A stretch of DNA of 64,000 bases from Eucommia ulmoides (Eukaryota > Streptophyta > Magnoliopsida > Garryales > Eucommiaceae): contig CM028330.1 in assembly GCA_016647705.1 (NCBI GenBank), positions 29,406,649 to 29,470,648 on the forward strand, in the 5' to 3' direction. Below are positions 48,024 to 58,869 of the stretch, one piece after another; the stretch's first letter is position 1; each line of letters opens with the position of its first letter. Made by a program: the position numbers and the translations under genes. The notes beneath the pieces were generated by a model. That model searched no databases, was not told the DNA's origin, and worked only from the letters and a program-made list of their open reading frames with translations.

Positions 48024-51000
48024 TGGTAGCGATTATTTTGCTACACCGCAAGTGTATGGATCAAGTTTTAATAGTATAAAGTGAGTAGAGTGTCGTATCT
48101 ATAGAGATTAGTTTAAATCGTTGCTAAGTACCGCGATTATCGTATCCTAACTTTTTTTAGGCCTCCAAATGCAAGGTTTATGAAAATAAAACTAAAACAA
48201 ATATAAAATTAAAAGCAAAATAAAATATGGACTTCGTATGCACAATTGTTCTAGGGGGGTTTGACATCACTTTGCTAAACTATGCTAATCCAATTCACGT
48301 TTGTTAATTAAATTCATGCTGAATCATTAACCATGGGTCTCTATAGTAACCTCGCTCCCTCTGTTGAGTGCCGAGTAAGATAGTTTGGTTAATCACTTGA
48401 ACTAATATATCTATTCAATTCAACTAATTATCTAATCATTAAGTTTTGTCCATCTAATGGCTAACCAAACTATACATCCTTTTGCGCTCATATACTCAGT
48501 GTTGTGTTCCACCAGTCTCAACGTGCAAAATAACCTTTGTTGAGGCCTAATCCCACACATCTATGATATCGAATTTATCTTTTGCATAAATAAGAGAATA
48601 AGCATAAAGAAAACACAAATGATTGAAACATGGAATTCAATTAACAAAATCTTAAAGTCTCAAGGCATAGTTCGTGCAAGGTATTTAAATCCCCCTAGAT
48701 AGAAATTTTAACTTAACATAGTGGAATATATGACTAATATTTTTAAATAATTCATAAATACAAACATGTTCAACCCAATATTACAAATAAAAAATTCAAT
48801 AAAAAGATTAAGGTGAGAGAAAAGAAGAGAAAACTCTTTGTGGAGATGAGTTTTAAGGCTTCAAATCTTCAATAATCTTCAACTCTAAGCTCTCTCTCTA
48901 GGGATTTTTGTGCCTTCAATGGTGTTTTTATTCCCAAAATCTAGCCACCAATAGGGGTGGTCATGGGCCCGAGGGCCTGCCTAGCCCAAATAGCCTGACC
49001 CAATTTTTTTAGGGCTTGGGCTTAGGTTTTGAGCCCATGGGCAGGGCCTGGGCCTAGGTGTTAGGGCCCGATTAATTTTAGGTTCAGGCTTGGGCAAGGC
49101 TAAAAATTTTTAGGGCCAGCCCGACCCGAAGAATAATTAATATATATATATACACATACACACACACATTATACACACAAGACAACCCTAATTTTAATAT
49201 TTCTTGTGGGTATAGTATTGTAATTTTTATATTTATTTTTTTTAATTAAAAAAGAAAATTATAGGGTCGAGGGCCCTTGGTTTTTTATAGGGCTGAGGGC
49301 CCTAGGGTCGGGCTTTGGGCTTAGTTTTTTTTTATAGGGTCAGGCTTGGGCATGAAATTAAGGCCCGACCATAAGGCTGGGCCGGGCTCGACTAGTAATT
49401 GTTTGTAATACCCTAGTCTAAGCTCGGCTCATGACCACCCCTAGCTACCAATATATATATATATATATTTTTTTTTGAATTTCACCACCGCTTGGGTTTG
49501 AGGCATAAGGTGGTATAACTAGGGCTCAAAGTAGGTTTTTTTTTGCATTTTCACGCTACAGAAAGGCACTGAAGTGGGTTTTAGGTACGCTGGAGCACGC
49601 CTTTTACTATGGAACACTGACGAAAATGCACTGGAGTGCGCTTCTAGAGTGCTGGAGTGCGCTTTTGGCAGTGGTTCGGGCGGTTCTAACACTTGTTCGT
49701 AGTTTATCCATAACTTTCTCGTTTGAACTCCGATTGAGGTGATTCAAAATGATATGGAAAGATAAGAAATAGTTATACAACTTTCATGATTTCATGTTTT
49801 CTAGAATTGGATTGCATCATGGCTACAATCGGTCTTGATGTTACTACACCTACACTACTAACGAACCATTACAACCCAATTCACCTCATTTTACCACTTT
49901 TTTACCTTTTCACCCAATTATTTATGATTCCTACAAAATAACCCAAAAATATATTAAACTAACAACAATGCTTGAAAATTCACAAATATTTGAACTAAAA
50001 AGTACTTGATTTGTTGGTAAATAACCTCCACATCAAATATCCCTAAACTCAAACATTTGTTTGTCCTCAAGCCAAAGAAAAAAAAAATAGACGACAACAC
50101 AAATCAAGTACTAAGCAATGAACGAGAAAATGTGAGTTTCATATTAATTCAACAACTCTACAGAACACTCCAAGAACAATGAAAACATTGAAACTTTCTA
50201 GAATTTCAACATCAAGCATCAATATCAACCCACTCAAGACTCTTAATGTGTAAGTGTGTGCATAATCACTATCACCCAACCAAATGAGACTTGAATAAAT
50301 TTATGTGCTAAGGAAACAATGAATGATCTCTAGATAGTAAATTTAAGAACAACTATATGCCCATTTTTTATGTCACTCTCCACTAATTATGCATAGGTTC
50401 ATATGTCATTAGAGATCAAAAGGACTTTGAGGGTTGTAATGTATGACTAGGATAAAAGGTAGATGAGAATGTTATTAACCATAGGTCTCTATAGTAACCT
50501 CGTTCCCTCCATCGAGTGCCGAGTAAGGTGGTTTGTATAATCAATTGAGCTAATATGTCTATTCAATTCAACTAATTATCCAATCGTTAAGTTCTACCCA
50601 TCTATTGGCTACCCAAACTATACAGCTTTTTGCACTCGTATACTCAGGGTTGTGTTTATCCGGTCTCAATATGCAAAATTACCTCTGTCGAGGCCTAAAA
50701 TCGTCTCTAAGTACTACAATTATCGTAGCTTAACTTTATTTAGGCGTCCAAATTCAAGGTTTATGAAAATAAAACTAAAACAAATATAAAATTAAAAGCA
50801 AAATAAGATATAAACTTCCTATGCACCATTGGTTTTTTTTTTTCTCAATTTTTCCACCCCTATGGGTTTGAGGCATAAGGTGGTATAAATAAGACTCAAA
50901 GCAGGGTTTTACGCATTTTCACACTATAGAGGGGCGCTAGAACAAGCTTGAGGCGAGCTGGAGTTCACTTTTGGCAGTGGTTCAGGAGGTTTTGACACCT

Positions 51001-51341
51001 ATTCATATTTTGGCCATAACTTTCTCGTCTGAACTCCGATTGAGGTGATTTAAAATGATATAGAAAGATACGAAAGATATATACAACGTTCATGTTTTAA
51101 GTTTGTCTAGAATCGAATTGAAACATGGCTAAAATGGATCTTAAAGTTACTGCACTTGCACTACTGACGAACCATTACAACCCAATTCACTTCATTTTAC
51201 CAATTTTTCACATTTTCACCCAATTATTTATGATTCTTACAAAATAACACAAAAATACATTAAATTAACAAAAATGCTTGAAAACTCGCAAATATTTTAA
51301 CTAGAAAGTACTTGATTTGTTGGTAAATAATCTCCTTATCA
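48024..51341 (-). mobile_element. Athila-type element nested in the previous one, opposite orientation
   Basis: CATGG stands on both sides (48,019-48,023 and 51,342-51,346), a perfect 5-bp target duplication. On the minus strand: truncated 5' LTR 50,473-51,341 (starts TGATAAGGAGATT), a 437-bp piece of the 3' interior (50,036-50,472), and the complete 3' LTR 48,024-50,035 (TGATGTGGAGG to CGCTACCA). The PBS, gag and pol are lost. The 3' interior piece is the reverse complement of 51,660-52,127 in the host element, so a large inverted repeat results. A hAT-type MITE lies in its 3' LTR. Confidence 0.85.
48952..49443. mobile_element. hAT-type MITE in the nested Athila LTR
   Basis: The ends TAGGGGTGGTCATGGG and its partner CATGACCACCCCTA are inverted repeats. 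Flanking 8-mers GCCACCAA (48,944-48,951) and GCTACCAA (49,444-49,451) form an 8-bp target duplication with one change, as made by hAT transposases. The 492-bp interior is rich in AGGGCCTGGGC / GCCCGACC words that pair with each other, and has no ORF. It is the youngest layer of a four-deep nest: Ogre, Athila, Athila, MITE. Confidence 0.85.
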
Positions 51342-51346
51342 CATGG

Positions 51347-52127
51347 GTGGTGTTTAGAAAATCATTGATGGATTGGGCTTTATTTAAAAAAAAAATTAAT
51401 TGGGTGATGAGTTGAGTTACTTCCTTGTAATTTCCTGCAACATTGAGGACAATGTCAATTTTGAGTTTGAGGATGTGGTTTGTATTTCTTACCCAATTTG
51501 AAAAAAAAAATGTGTGTGTTTTAGTTTGTTTTGTGAATAATATCTGGTGTGATCGATTGAAAGAAGACATATAATGAAAATAGAAGTTGGTGAAAACAAA
51601 TTCTTGGAAATCTTGCAAGATCCTTTAGTTGTGATACATGCTTTAGAGTGATTTGAGCCTAAATATGACATTCTCATCTACTTTTTACCCTAACCATACA
51701 TTACAACCCCCAAAGTCCTTTTGATCTCCAGTGACATATGAACCTATACATAATTGGTGGAGAGTAACACGAAAAATGGGCTTATGTTTGTTCTTAACTT
51801 CACAATATAGAGATCATTCATTGTCTCTTTAGCACATAAATTTATTCATGGCTTGTTTAGTTGGGTTAGAGTGATTGTGAACACACTTACACATCGAGAG
51901 TCTTGAGTGGGTTGAAATTGATGTTTGAAGTTGAAATTCTAGATAATCTCAATATTTACATTACTCTTGAGCTTATAGCATTTAGTGGCTTCAGAGATAA
52001 TTGCACAAGTTGTTGAATCAATATGAAACTCACACTTTCTCGTTCATTGCTTAATACTTGATTTGTGTTTTCTTCTATTTTCTTTTGTTTTGCTAGAGGA
52101 TAAGCAAATGCTTAGTTTGAGGGTATT
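51347..52127 (+). other. 3' interior of the host Athila-type element
   Basis: The sequence after the target duplication continues the interior broken off at 48,018. It contains CATTGAGGACAATGTCAAT and ends in TAGTTTGAGGGTATT next to the 3' LTR. No coding frame; the minus-strand frames over it are chance. Confidence 0.6.
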
Positions 52128-52275
52128 TGATGAGGAGGTTATTAACTAACAAATCAAGTATTTTTGAGTTCAAATATATATGAGTTTTCAAGCATTTTTA
52201 TTAGTTTAATGCATTATTCTGTTGTTTTGTAAGAATCATAAATAATTGGGATAAAAGGTGAAAATATGGCAAAAT

Positions 52276-53570
52276 AAGTGTAGGTGACACATCAAGACTA
52301 GGTTCAATGCATTTGGAAAGCATTAATGGCAACTAAACTGAAATAGTGAAACTAACTAGTACTTAGCCTCTAAACCGAATCGAATGTGTCACATCAAGCC
52401 ATTAATGCACCCATATTCAAGCAATATGATTGGAGGAAAGGTAATGATTGCCACTCATTACTAAATCTTTGAAAAGACTTGGTAATTATTACCAAATCTT
52501 TGAAGATATTTCATTCCACCAAAAATTCATTCAACACAAAACTAGATCAAATCAAGAGACCAAGTTCCCTAGGCCAAATACTGCCAAAGGAGCAGGCTGA
52601 ATAAGCCTACCCATTAATTAATGCACATGCATCCCAGGCCTATAAATAAGGGACTTGTTTTTTTAAATTTCAAGTCTTGAATGCGTAGCTTCTCTCTCTA
52701 AAACTCGAGCCAAGTCCCGGGTGCTAGATTTTTCAAGCAAAATCTCTCGAATAAAACGTCATTATTCAGCTAAAATCCAATCCTAGAGGTTGATCTTGAT
52801 GTTCTTGGAGTAAGAACTCGAGAGAAAGACGACCACTGATCAACGTTAAGCCAAGATGATCAAGGAGAAAAGGGAAAATGAGATAACTACTTAAGTAAGA
52901 CCACTTCCCCTAAGTAGGGTGTTCTTCAGATTCTTGGAGCAAGAACTCAAGAGATCGACGGTCATCGATCAAGGATCAACCAAGAAAATCAAGGAGAAAA
53001 ATGAGGTAATCACTTAGGGAAGATTGCATCCCTTAAATAGGTATGTTTTCTTCAAAGCCCCATTTGTTCTTGGTTTAATCTTGTGTCTGTTGTTTGTACA
53101 TAGAATAATCATGTAGTGTATACACTTTAATTTCATGTACATAACACATAAATCCCATAACAAACAATTAATTATTGCTATAATAACAAAATTATGTCCA
53201 AATCATACAAAACTATTTCAAGAATAACAAGAACGTCCAAGAACATGTTAAGAACATATGAGGGCCCAAATCATTCAGAGAACATGTTAAGAACATGTGA
53301 GCTTTCAAACAAAACTACAATCACACCATGAGTTGTGCATACTCTCAACAATTCTCTGAAGAACTTTACTCTATACTAACTGTTAATAATAAATAAATAA
53401 TGTTGTGATTCAGGTTGTTCACAACTTAAAAAACAATTAATAATAGCTAACTAACATTGTGATTCAGGTTGTTCACAACTAAAACCAACTAATAAGCAAA
53501 CCAGTCTATAACTAAAACTAGACCAGTTTTCAATTAAACCAACTAAGCCTGCTAGTTTTCAACTTAATAA
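52276..53570 (+). mobile_element. Unclassified LTR-like sequence with TATA box and internal repeats
   Basis: It cuts the Athila 3' LTR at 52,275 and starts TGACACATCAAGACTAGG. GGCCTATAAATAAGGG (about 52,640) is a good TATA box, followed by a CT-rich leader. A 70-bp unit (GTTCTTGGAGTAAGAACTC ... CAAGGAGAAAA) is present twice (about 52,802-52,880 and 52,931-53,005). GTTGTGATTCAGGTTGTTCA also occurs twice (53,402 and 53,457). No coding frame, PBS or matching second copy is found in the window, so the class and the right boundary are uncertain. Confidence 0.45.
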
Positions 53571-53695
53571 GAATGAACTACGTTTGACCTGATCTTTGGT
53601 AACTACCTAAACTATGTAGGCAGCCCATGATACGGGTTCGGTCACCTTAAATAATAAAAAAAATAGTTTTTACCTTAAGCATAATTGGTGGCCAC
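53571..53695 (+). mobile_element. Second Ogre-type element continued (repeat unit)
   Basis: A GAACTACGTTTGACCTGATC unit with ACTATGTAGGCAGCCC and GGGTTCGGTC, the same kind as at 42,531-44,401, shows that the Ogre-type element resumes here after the nested insertions. Confidence 0.6.
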
Positions 53696-55364
53696 AATTA
53701 ATGCGCTGCCACTTTCACTGCAAGCGTACGAATTAAGTTTTAGTATAATGAACCTTTCGGTCGGAAATCGTATCCATAGGGATTAGTTGAGATTACTATC
53801 GAGTACCGCGATTGTCATAACCCAACTTTATCTAGGCGACAAAAATAGAATATAATTTAATATTAATACTAAAATACTAATTGAACTATACTAATTACTA
53901 ATACGAGATAGTTATGAGATGGATTATCTAGGGATTAACTGTATTTACTTGAACGCGTTTGATATTGTTTAGTTTACAATAATGGTGTTCGACCTATTTG
54001 ATAATCTCGGTATCTAAAACTCCTTTGCCACCTCTCCCGAGTGTAAGACGGGGGATATAACGTCACTTCGTGTTAACGAAGAAGTCCCCCTCAATGTCTT
54101 AACAACCCTAGGTTGCATGAGTCTTGCTCCAACCTCATTGATTGCACACAAAACCTCAGTTCGTAAACTCCCTCGCTACATCTCCCGAGTGTAAGATGAG
54201 GGATATAACGTGACTTCGTGTCAACGAAGAAGTTCCCTTCAACGTCTTAACGACTCTAGGTCACGTGAGTCTCGCCCCAACGTCAATGGCTTCATGCGTT
54301 ATGTTTACCTTATCGACAATCTCAGTTCTAAAACTTCCTCACCACCTCTCCCGAGTGTAAGACGAGGGAATACATGACTTCGAGTCAATGAAGAAGTCCC
54401 CCTCAACGTCTTAACGACCCTAGGTCGCGTGAGTCTTTCCCCAACGTCATAAATTGTCCACAATCCTAACCCCGACCGGGTTATTGGATTGTGGCGTTTG
54501 TTTATTCTATTTCGAATTCGGGATTTGTCAAACCCCGTATTCTTGATATGTAAATCTAAGCACAATAAACAAACAATATGATAAACACACTCAAACATTG
54601 AAGAACAATCATCAAAGAAACGCAATTAAACCAGAACTACGTTTTTATAAACGATATTAATCTCATACATAATCCACGTTTAACCTATGGCCATAGCCGT
54701 TTATACAATTGAAACTAGGATAAACATGCTCAAACATACATAGAAGATAAGAAATAAAAGGAAAAATGGGTGAACTTAGCCGATATTCGAAGATTAACCG
54801 CTAAAACCGTCCACCGAACGATTTTCTTTCTCCGCGTGTTGATCTTCTCCTTCGGATATGTTTGAGCACTCCTCATACTCTCTCTATATCCTAACCTAAG
54901 CTAATGGCCGGAGGGGAGCAAAAGAGGAAGGGGGAAAGGGGTATAAATAGATAAAATATCTAAATAAATATCTAACACTGCATAGAGGCTGACCGCCGCG
55001 GCGGTGAAGTATGTCGGTTAAGGTTTGCCTAGGCGGTGGAGTCAGCGGTGGCTGTGGGAAACAATCTGCTGGATTCTCCACCTAGGCAGTAGTCCTCTAG
55101 CAACAATTGTGTTTTCTCAGCATCTTCACTGCTGCGGCGGTGGGCTTGTTTGCAGAATCTTTCCGCCTTGCTAATTTTTTCACCATTCTCCGAGCGTTCT
55201 CAATACGATTTGATCGTTTATGCTCCGATTTCATACCTATTCACCCCAGGCACGTGTTTTAATACAAAAAAATAAAAACATATTAAAACATATAAAAATA
55301 ACTATAAAACTACTCTAAAATTAACAAAACCAGTTTAAAGTACTTAGGTAGATCACACCTATCA
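53696..55364 (-). mobile_element. Solo LTR, divergent Athila-type, minus strand
   Basis: ATAAT stands on both sides (53,691-53,695 and 55,365-55,369), a perfect 5-bp target duplication. On the minus strand the LTR runs from TGATAGGTGTGATC to GGCCACCA, 1,669 bp. It shares with the other Athila LTRs the end region (GCGGTACTCGATAGTAATCT, AATCCCTATGGATACG) and the word CACTCGGGAGAGG. It inserted into an Ogre repeat unit that continues unbroken at 55,370. The remaining CpG is high, suggesting a recent insertion. A 61-codon minus frame at 54,896 is chance. Confidence 0.8.
54031..54455. repeat. Tandem repeat, about 150-165 bp x 3, in the solo LTR
   Basis: Three copies start at about 54,031, 54,179 and 54,345. 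Each has CTCCCGAGTGTAAGA, GACTTCG(T/A)GT, AACGAAGAAGT or its variant, CAACGTCTTAACGAC-like words, TAGGTCGCGTGAGTC-like words and CCCCAACGTCA. The CTCCCGAGTG core is the reverse complement of the CACTCGGGAG word found two to three times in every Athila-type LTR of the window. Confidence 0.85.
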
Positions 55365-55369
55365 ATAAT

Positions 55370-56157
55370 GAAGTACGTTTGACCTGATCTTTGGTAACCA
55401 CCTAAAGTATGTAGGTAACCTACATAAGGGTTTGATCACACCTTTAATAACATAAACCATATCATTTTACCTAATAGAAACGAACTACGTAAAGACTTAA
55501 TTCTCCTTAATCCGAGATACGTAGACAACCCACAAGCGGGTTTGATCGCATATCCAAATAAATTAGTCTTAGTCTGCATTTCATATAATTTGCATATTTA
55601 CATTTCTGTCTATATAAACTATTATTGGATGTCGTTGACTAGTATTAGTTGTTGTATTTACTTGCCTATCATTGTATCATGTAAAAAATACATAAAAAGA
55701 GAAAAAGTTTTAAAAAGGAGAATTATTATTGTTTAAGTAATCAAAGAAAACTACTTGGATATGTTTAAATATCTATTTAAACCAGGGTACCGTTTACGGA
55801 TGGGTGTCTTGGGGTGCGTAAAACCTTCCCCAAGCATAACCAACTTCTGAACTTGAAGAATATCTCTAGTACACAGACATTTGGAAGTCAAAACACAGGC
55901 CATTTCAAAGGAAAAATGAATTTTTAAAATCCTCGTGACCTAGCACACCATTTAACCCTATGTTAGGTGTGACTCCATTTTCAACATAAAATCCCGGCCC
56001 ATGAAGTTTTTCACAACAGACGCCTAGAAAAGCCCTTGAAAAATTATTTTCAAAATAAACAGATTTGGACAACTTAGAGAGAAAATAATGAAATTTGTTT
56101 TCATCATCTTCCCGATTCTCTACTTCTTCTTCTATCAAAATCTGGGGTGCGTCAACA
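55370..56157 (+). mobile_element. 3' end of the second Ogre-type element with 3' LTR end
   Basis: Two more TACGTAG units (55,400 and 55,514), then LTR DNA. The terminal module matches the first LTR: GGGTGTCTTGGGGTGCGTAA (55,803), CCTAGCACACCATTTAACCC, GTGTGACTCCATTT, and TCTGGGGTGCGTCAACA ending at 56,157. The usual 5' half of the LTR is mostly missing. Right behind it starts copy B of the duplicated segment. Confidence 0.65.
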
Positions 56158-57840
56158 ATCCTCCGTTTCTTCGGCTTGCCATGTCAATTCTTCTTTCTCC
56201 CACGACAACGCCTACTCTAGTTGCCTTGGTGTGGCTCCGTTCACCCGCCCGTTGCGTTTCTACTTGAAACCTCCCCGTCCCGAGCATGTATCTTGGACGC
56301 TCTTGTCTTTCGAGACTTCTACCTTGATCGAGGTTTGTGTTGCATTCCATTGTCTTCCGTCACTGCTTTCGACAATAATGCCCTTTTGGTGCCCCCACTA
56401 CCCCAATGATTTCTCAAATAGAATGGCATCCCCCTTTGATGCCAACTTTTGCGACTCATGTTGTTTAAGTCGCATAGAGCCTAGGAGCTGCATCGTCCCC
56501 ACGTGCGCTTCTCCCCGTGGTCTTTGTTGATCCTGTTGTTGTGCCTCGAACTTCACCGTCAAGACATCAAGGATCTTTCTTTTTGGACAATCTCGTACCC
56601 AATGTTGACCATCACAGATAAGACAACCTACCCATGGCTTAGAACGACTTATCCTTGCATTTCGTTTGGTTCCTTGCTCCTTCTTCGGAGGCTTTGGTCG
56701 ACTATCCTTGTGGCCATGATGCTAGCTTCCCCTTAAGTTGGCCAAAGTACCATCATCCTCGTTGGTACTACTTGATCCCTCGGTACCATCATCGTTGCTT
56801 TCACTATCACTTGGGCTTGGTGAGCAGGGTTGCATGTTGAAATTCTCTAACGACTCAGCCTCGGCGATTATAAATGTCAAGTCATGCACTCCTCAGCGCC
56901 TTAGTTCTGATTTTGCCCACGACTATAGATCATCGAGAAAGTAGAATAAGGAATCATTGTTCAAGATGTCCGGGATCTCTAGGATCAATGTCGTGAACTC
57001 CATCACGTAATCCGAAATCCTGCCCGTCTGCTTGAGTCGACGAAGTTTCATTTGTGCTTCATCTTCCGTATTCGTCAGACAAAACTGCCGCTTAATCTCC
57101 TTCTTGAATTGATCAAATGACTCTATTCGGTATGTATTTTTCTCAATGTCCCCATGTCATCTTCGCCATGACAAAGTAGCGGTATTGGTGAGGTATTGTG
57201 TAGCCGTACGTACTTGAGTGAATTCTTTGTTTACACCTGTGGCCTCAAAATATCGCTCAAGACTCCATTGGAAGTTCTCGAGATCGCAAGCATCCCGTGC
57301 TCCAGTATAACTCGATGGCTTGGGTATGTCAACCCTTAGAATGTCTTGGGACGTGCTAGTCCTTGCCACAATTGCACGCTTGCACAAGGCCACGTCCAAG
57401 CGAATTTCCTCCACGTCGACTCGAACTTTGTTGAACTCCATTTAAACATGGCCTCAAAGCTTAGCTATCTCGCTCGTGAGCTCCTCACCAACAGCTTGAA
57501 GCTCTACCACCAAGGAATCACCTAGCTCGTTCAAGGCACCCTGCCATCGTTGATAGCAACAACTTCTGACTCCAACCCGTCCAATCGCTCGTGGACGTCC
57601 TCAAGCTGAGAGTGAGTGTCACTTACCGCGATCTCTACCTCCATTAGCTTGGCCTCTATGCTGGACACTTGGTCGCTCGATTTGCTTTAACGTCTTCTCT
57701 CGCTTGGCTCTTGAGGTACTCTATCTTGGGCACTCTCCTCAATCCAACATGAAATTATTTTTGTCATTCATTCCTATAACCTTCAACCTTTAAGGTTACG
57801 AGTTGTGCAAACGAACCCTTTAACTATCCTTGATAGTCGT
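56158..57840 (-). pseudogene. Ty3/gypsy gag, copy B
   Basis: On the minus strand: KLMEVEIAVSDTHSQLEDVH (about 57,600-57,660), MEFNKVRVDVEEIRLDVALC (start 57,441), VDIPKPSSYTGARDACDLEN and RYFEATGVNKEFTQVRTATQ, the N-terminal part of the retrotransposon gag domain; FKKEIKRQFCL and RRLKQTGRISDYVMEFTTLI follow after a stop. Near 56,600 lies CLICDGQHWVRDC, a zinc knuckle with all Cys and His kept. Thus capsid and nucleocapsid parts are recognisable over about 500 codons with several stops. The frame ends at 56,158 against an Ogre LTR end; protease and polymerase are absent, and copy A shows the same gag-only form. No product is expected. Confidence 0.8.
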
Positions 57841-57856
57841 TGGGCTCTGATACCAA
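57841..57856 (-). other. Primer-binding site, gypsy copy B
   Basis: TTGGTATCAGAGCCCA on the minus strand, one base after the LTR, is the standard initiator-Met tRNA complement of plant gypsy and copia elements. Confidence 0.85.
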
Positions 57857-57857
57857 C

Positions 57858-58385
57858 TGTCATGAACTAAAAGCTTTCACCAATAATCAGTGCGGCCTTA
57901 GCGTTATTTCACCTTGTCGGAAGCTCTAAATAAGCACAAGCAACTATATTGCTAGCGGAAGACTTTAAATAGAGAGGAAAGGAATTGGGGAGAGACAAGA
58001 AATTGGGAGAAAAAATCTCTTTATATCTTTAGAGAGGAAATACAAAGATGTTAAGCTCTAAGAGTTGAGGGATGGTTTTGAGCAAATGAACTTCTCTTCT
58101 TATATAGGCCTTGACCTTGAGAATGGTCAATATAATTTTGATCCGATAATCAAGATTCAAGACCTAAAACCTTCCTACAAATACCTACAAATTATCCTCC
58201 TCAAGAATTTTCTAGAATCCTTTATATACATCTAGGAATATACAAGACAATTTACTCTAAACTACCGTAGAGTTCTCTGGAACCTTCCGGAAACTAGAAA
58301 ACCTGCTTGTGTTGGGCCTCCCCTTGTACTAGGACTTGATCAAAATTGGACTTGTCAAGACTCAAGGACTTGGACCGTGACGACA
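57858..58385 (-). repeat. 5' LTR of gypsy copy B
   Basis: The 528-bp LTR (minus strand TGTCGTCACGG to TTCATGACA) matches 33,027-33,525 and 26,861-27,379. The plus strand begins TGTCATGAACTAAAAGC. It adjoins the downstream region of the CPBP gene without rearrangement, so the insertion lies about 480 bp beyond the stop codon. Confidence 0.85.
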
Positions 58386-58869
58386 GGCTCTCCATCACTA
58401 TTTGTACGCAAAACTAACAGAAACTATATAAGAAAATCTCAACATAAAAGCTACCTAACCCACCCAACTAATATAATTGAACACCATAAATTAACAATAA
58501 AAAACATAACCACCAACATAGTGTAACTCATGTGGTAAGACTCACTTGAGTTAAAACAGTTGAAAGACCTCTATAAGGTCAGAGATTTGAGCCTGCAAAA
58601 AAATACTTATTGGAAGGGATAACTACGCATCCTAAACTAAATCAAACTCACACCCTGTGTAGGTGTGGGAACATTCATGGATATACAAAAAAAAAATAAA
58701 AAAATCCAATGCTCATCTCAAAGACCCATGAGTAGATGAATTAATATATACAACAAACATTGACCCATATTATGGTGTGTGCATGTATATATATATATCC
58801 TCTATTGTTGATAATCAAACTCTGCTATATAATTTACAAATTTCCCTCAAGGCGCCATTTATTGCTTCT
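58386..58869 (-). other. 3' flank (3' UTR and downstream) of the CPBP gene
   Basis: The sequence runs from the stop codon to the gypsy LTR. It contains a SINE (58,515-58,704), a (TA)6 tract near 58,787 and AT-rich DNA. A polyadenylation site must lie here or in the LTR; no single signal can be chosen with confidence. Confidence 0.6.
58515..58704 (+). mobile_element. tRNA-derived SINE, copy B
   Basis: It is the homologue of 33,661-33,852: TAACTCATGTGGTAAG (A box, decayed), CAGAGATTTGAGCC (B box, decayed), CACACCCTGTGTAGGTGTGG and an A-rich tail. It lies 170-350 bp behind the CPBP stop codon, so it may be part of the 3' UTR. Confidence 0.65.

Larger units (their letters stand above)
44902..52275 (+). 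mobile_element. Athila-type Ty3/gypsy element, decayed, hosting a nested Athila element
   Basis: The 5' LTR is 44,902-46,346 (TGATAAGGAGG to TGCTACCA, 1,445 bp), PBS at 46,353, gag remnant 46,562-47,038, interior to 48,023, then a nested element (48,024-51,341), interior again 51,347-52,127 and the first 148 bp of a 3' LTR (52,128-52,275). The interior before the 3' LTR contains ATTGAGGACAATGTCAATTT and GAGTTTGAGG, the usual Athila 3' signature, and purine-rich DNA ending GAGGGTATT. Reverse transcriptase and integrase are absent, so it was internally deleted. The 3' LTR is cut by an unrelated LTR-like block. Confidence 0.75.
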
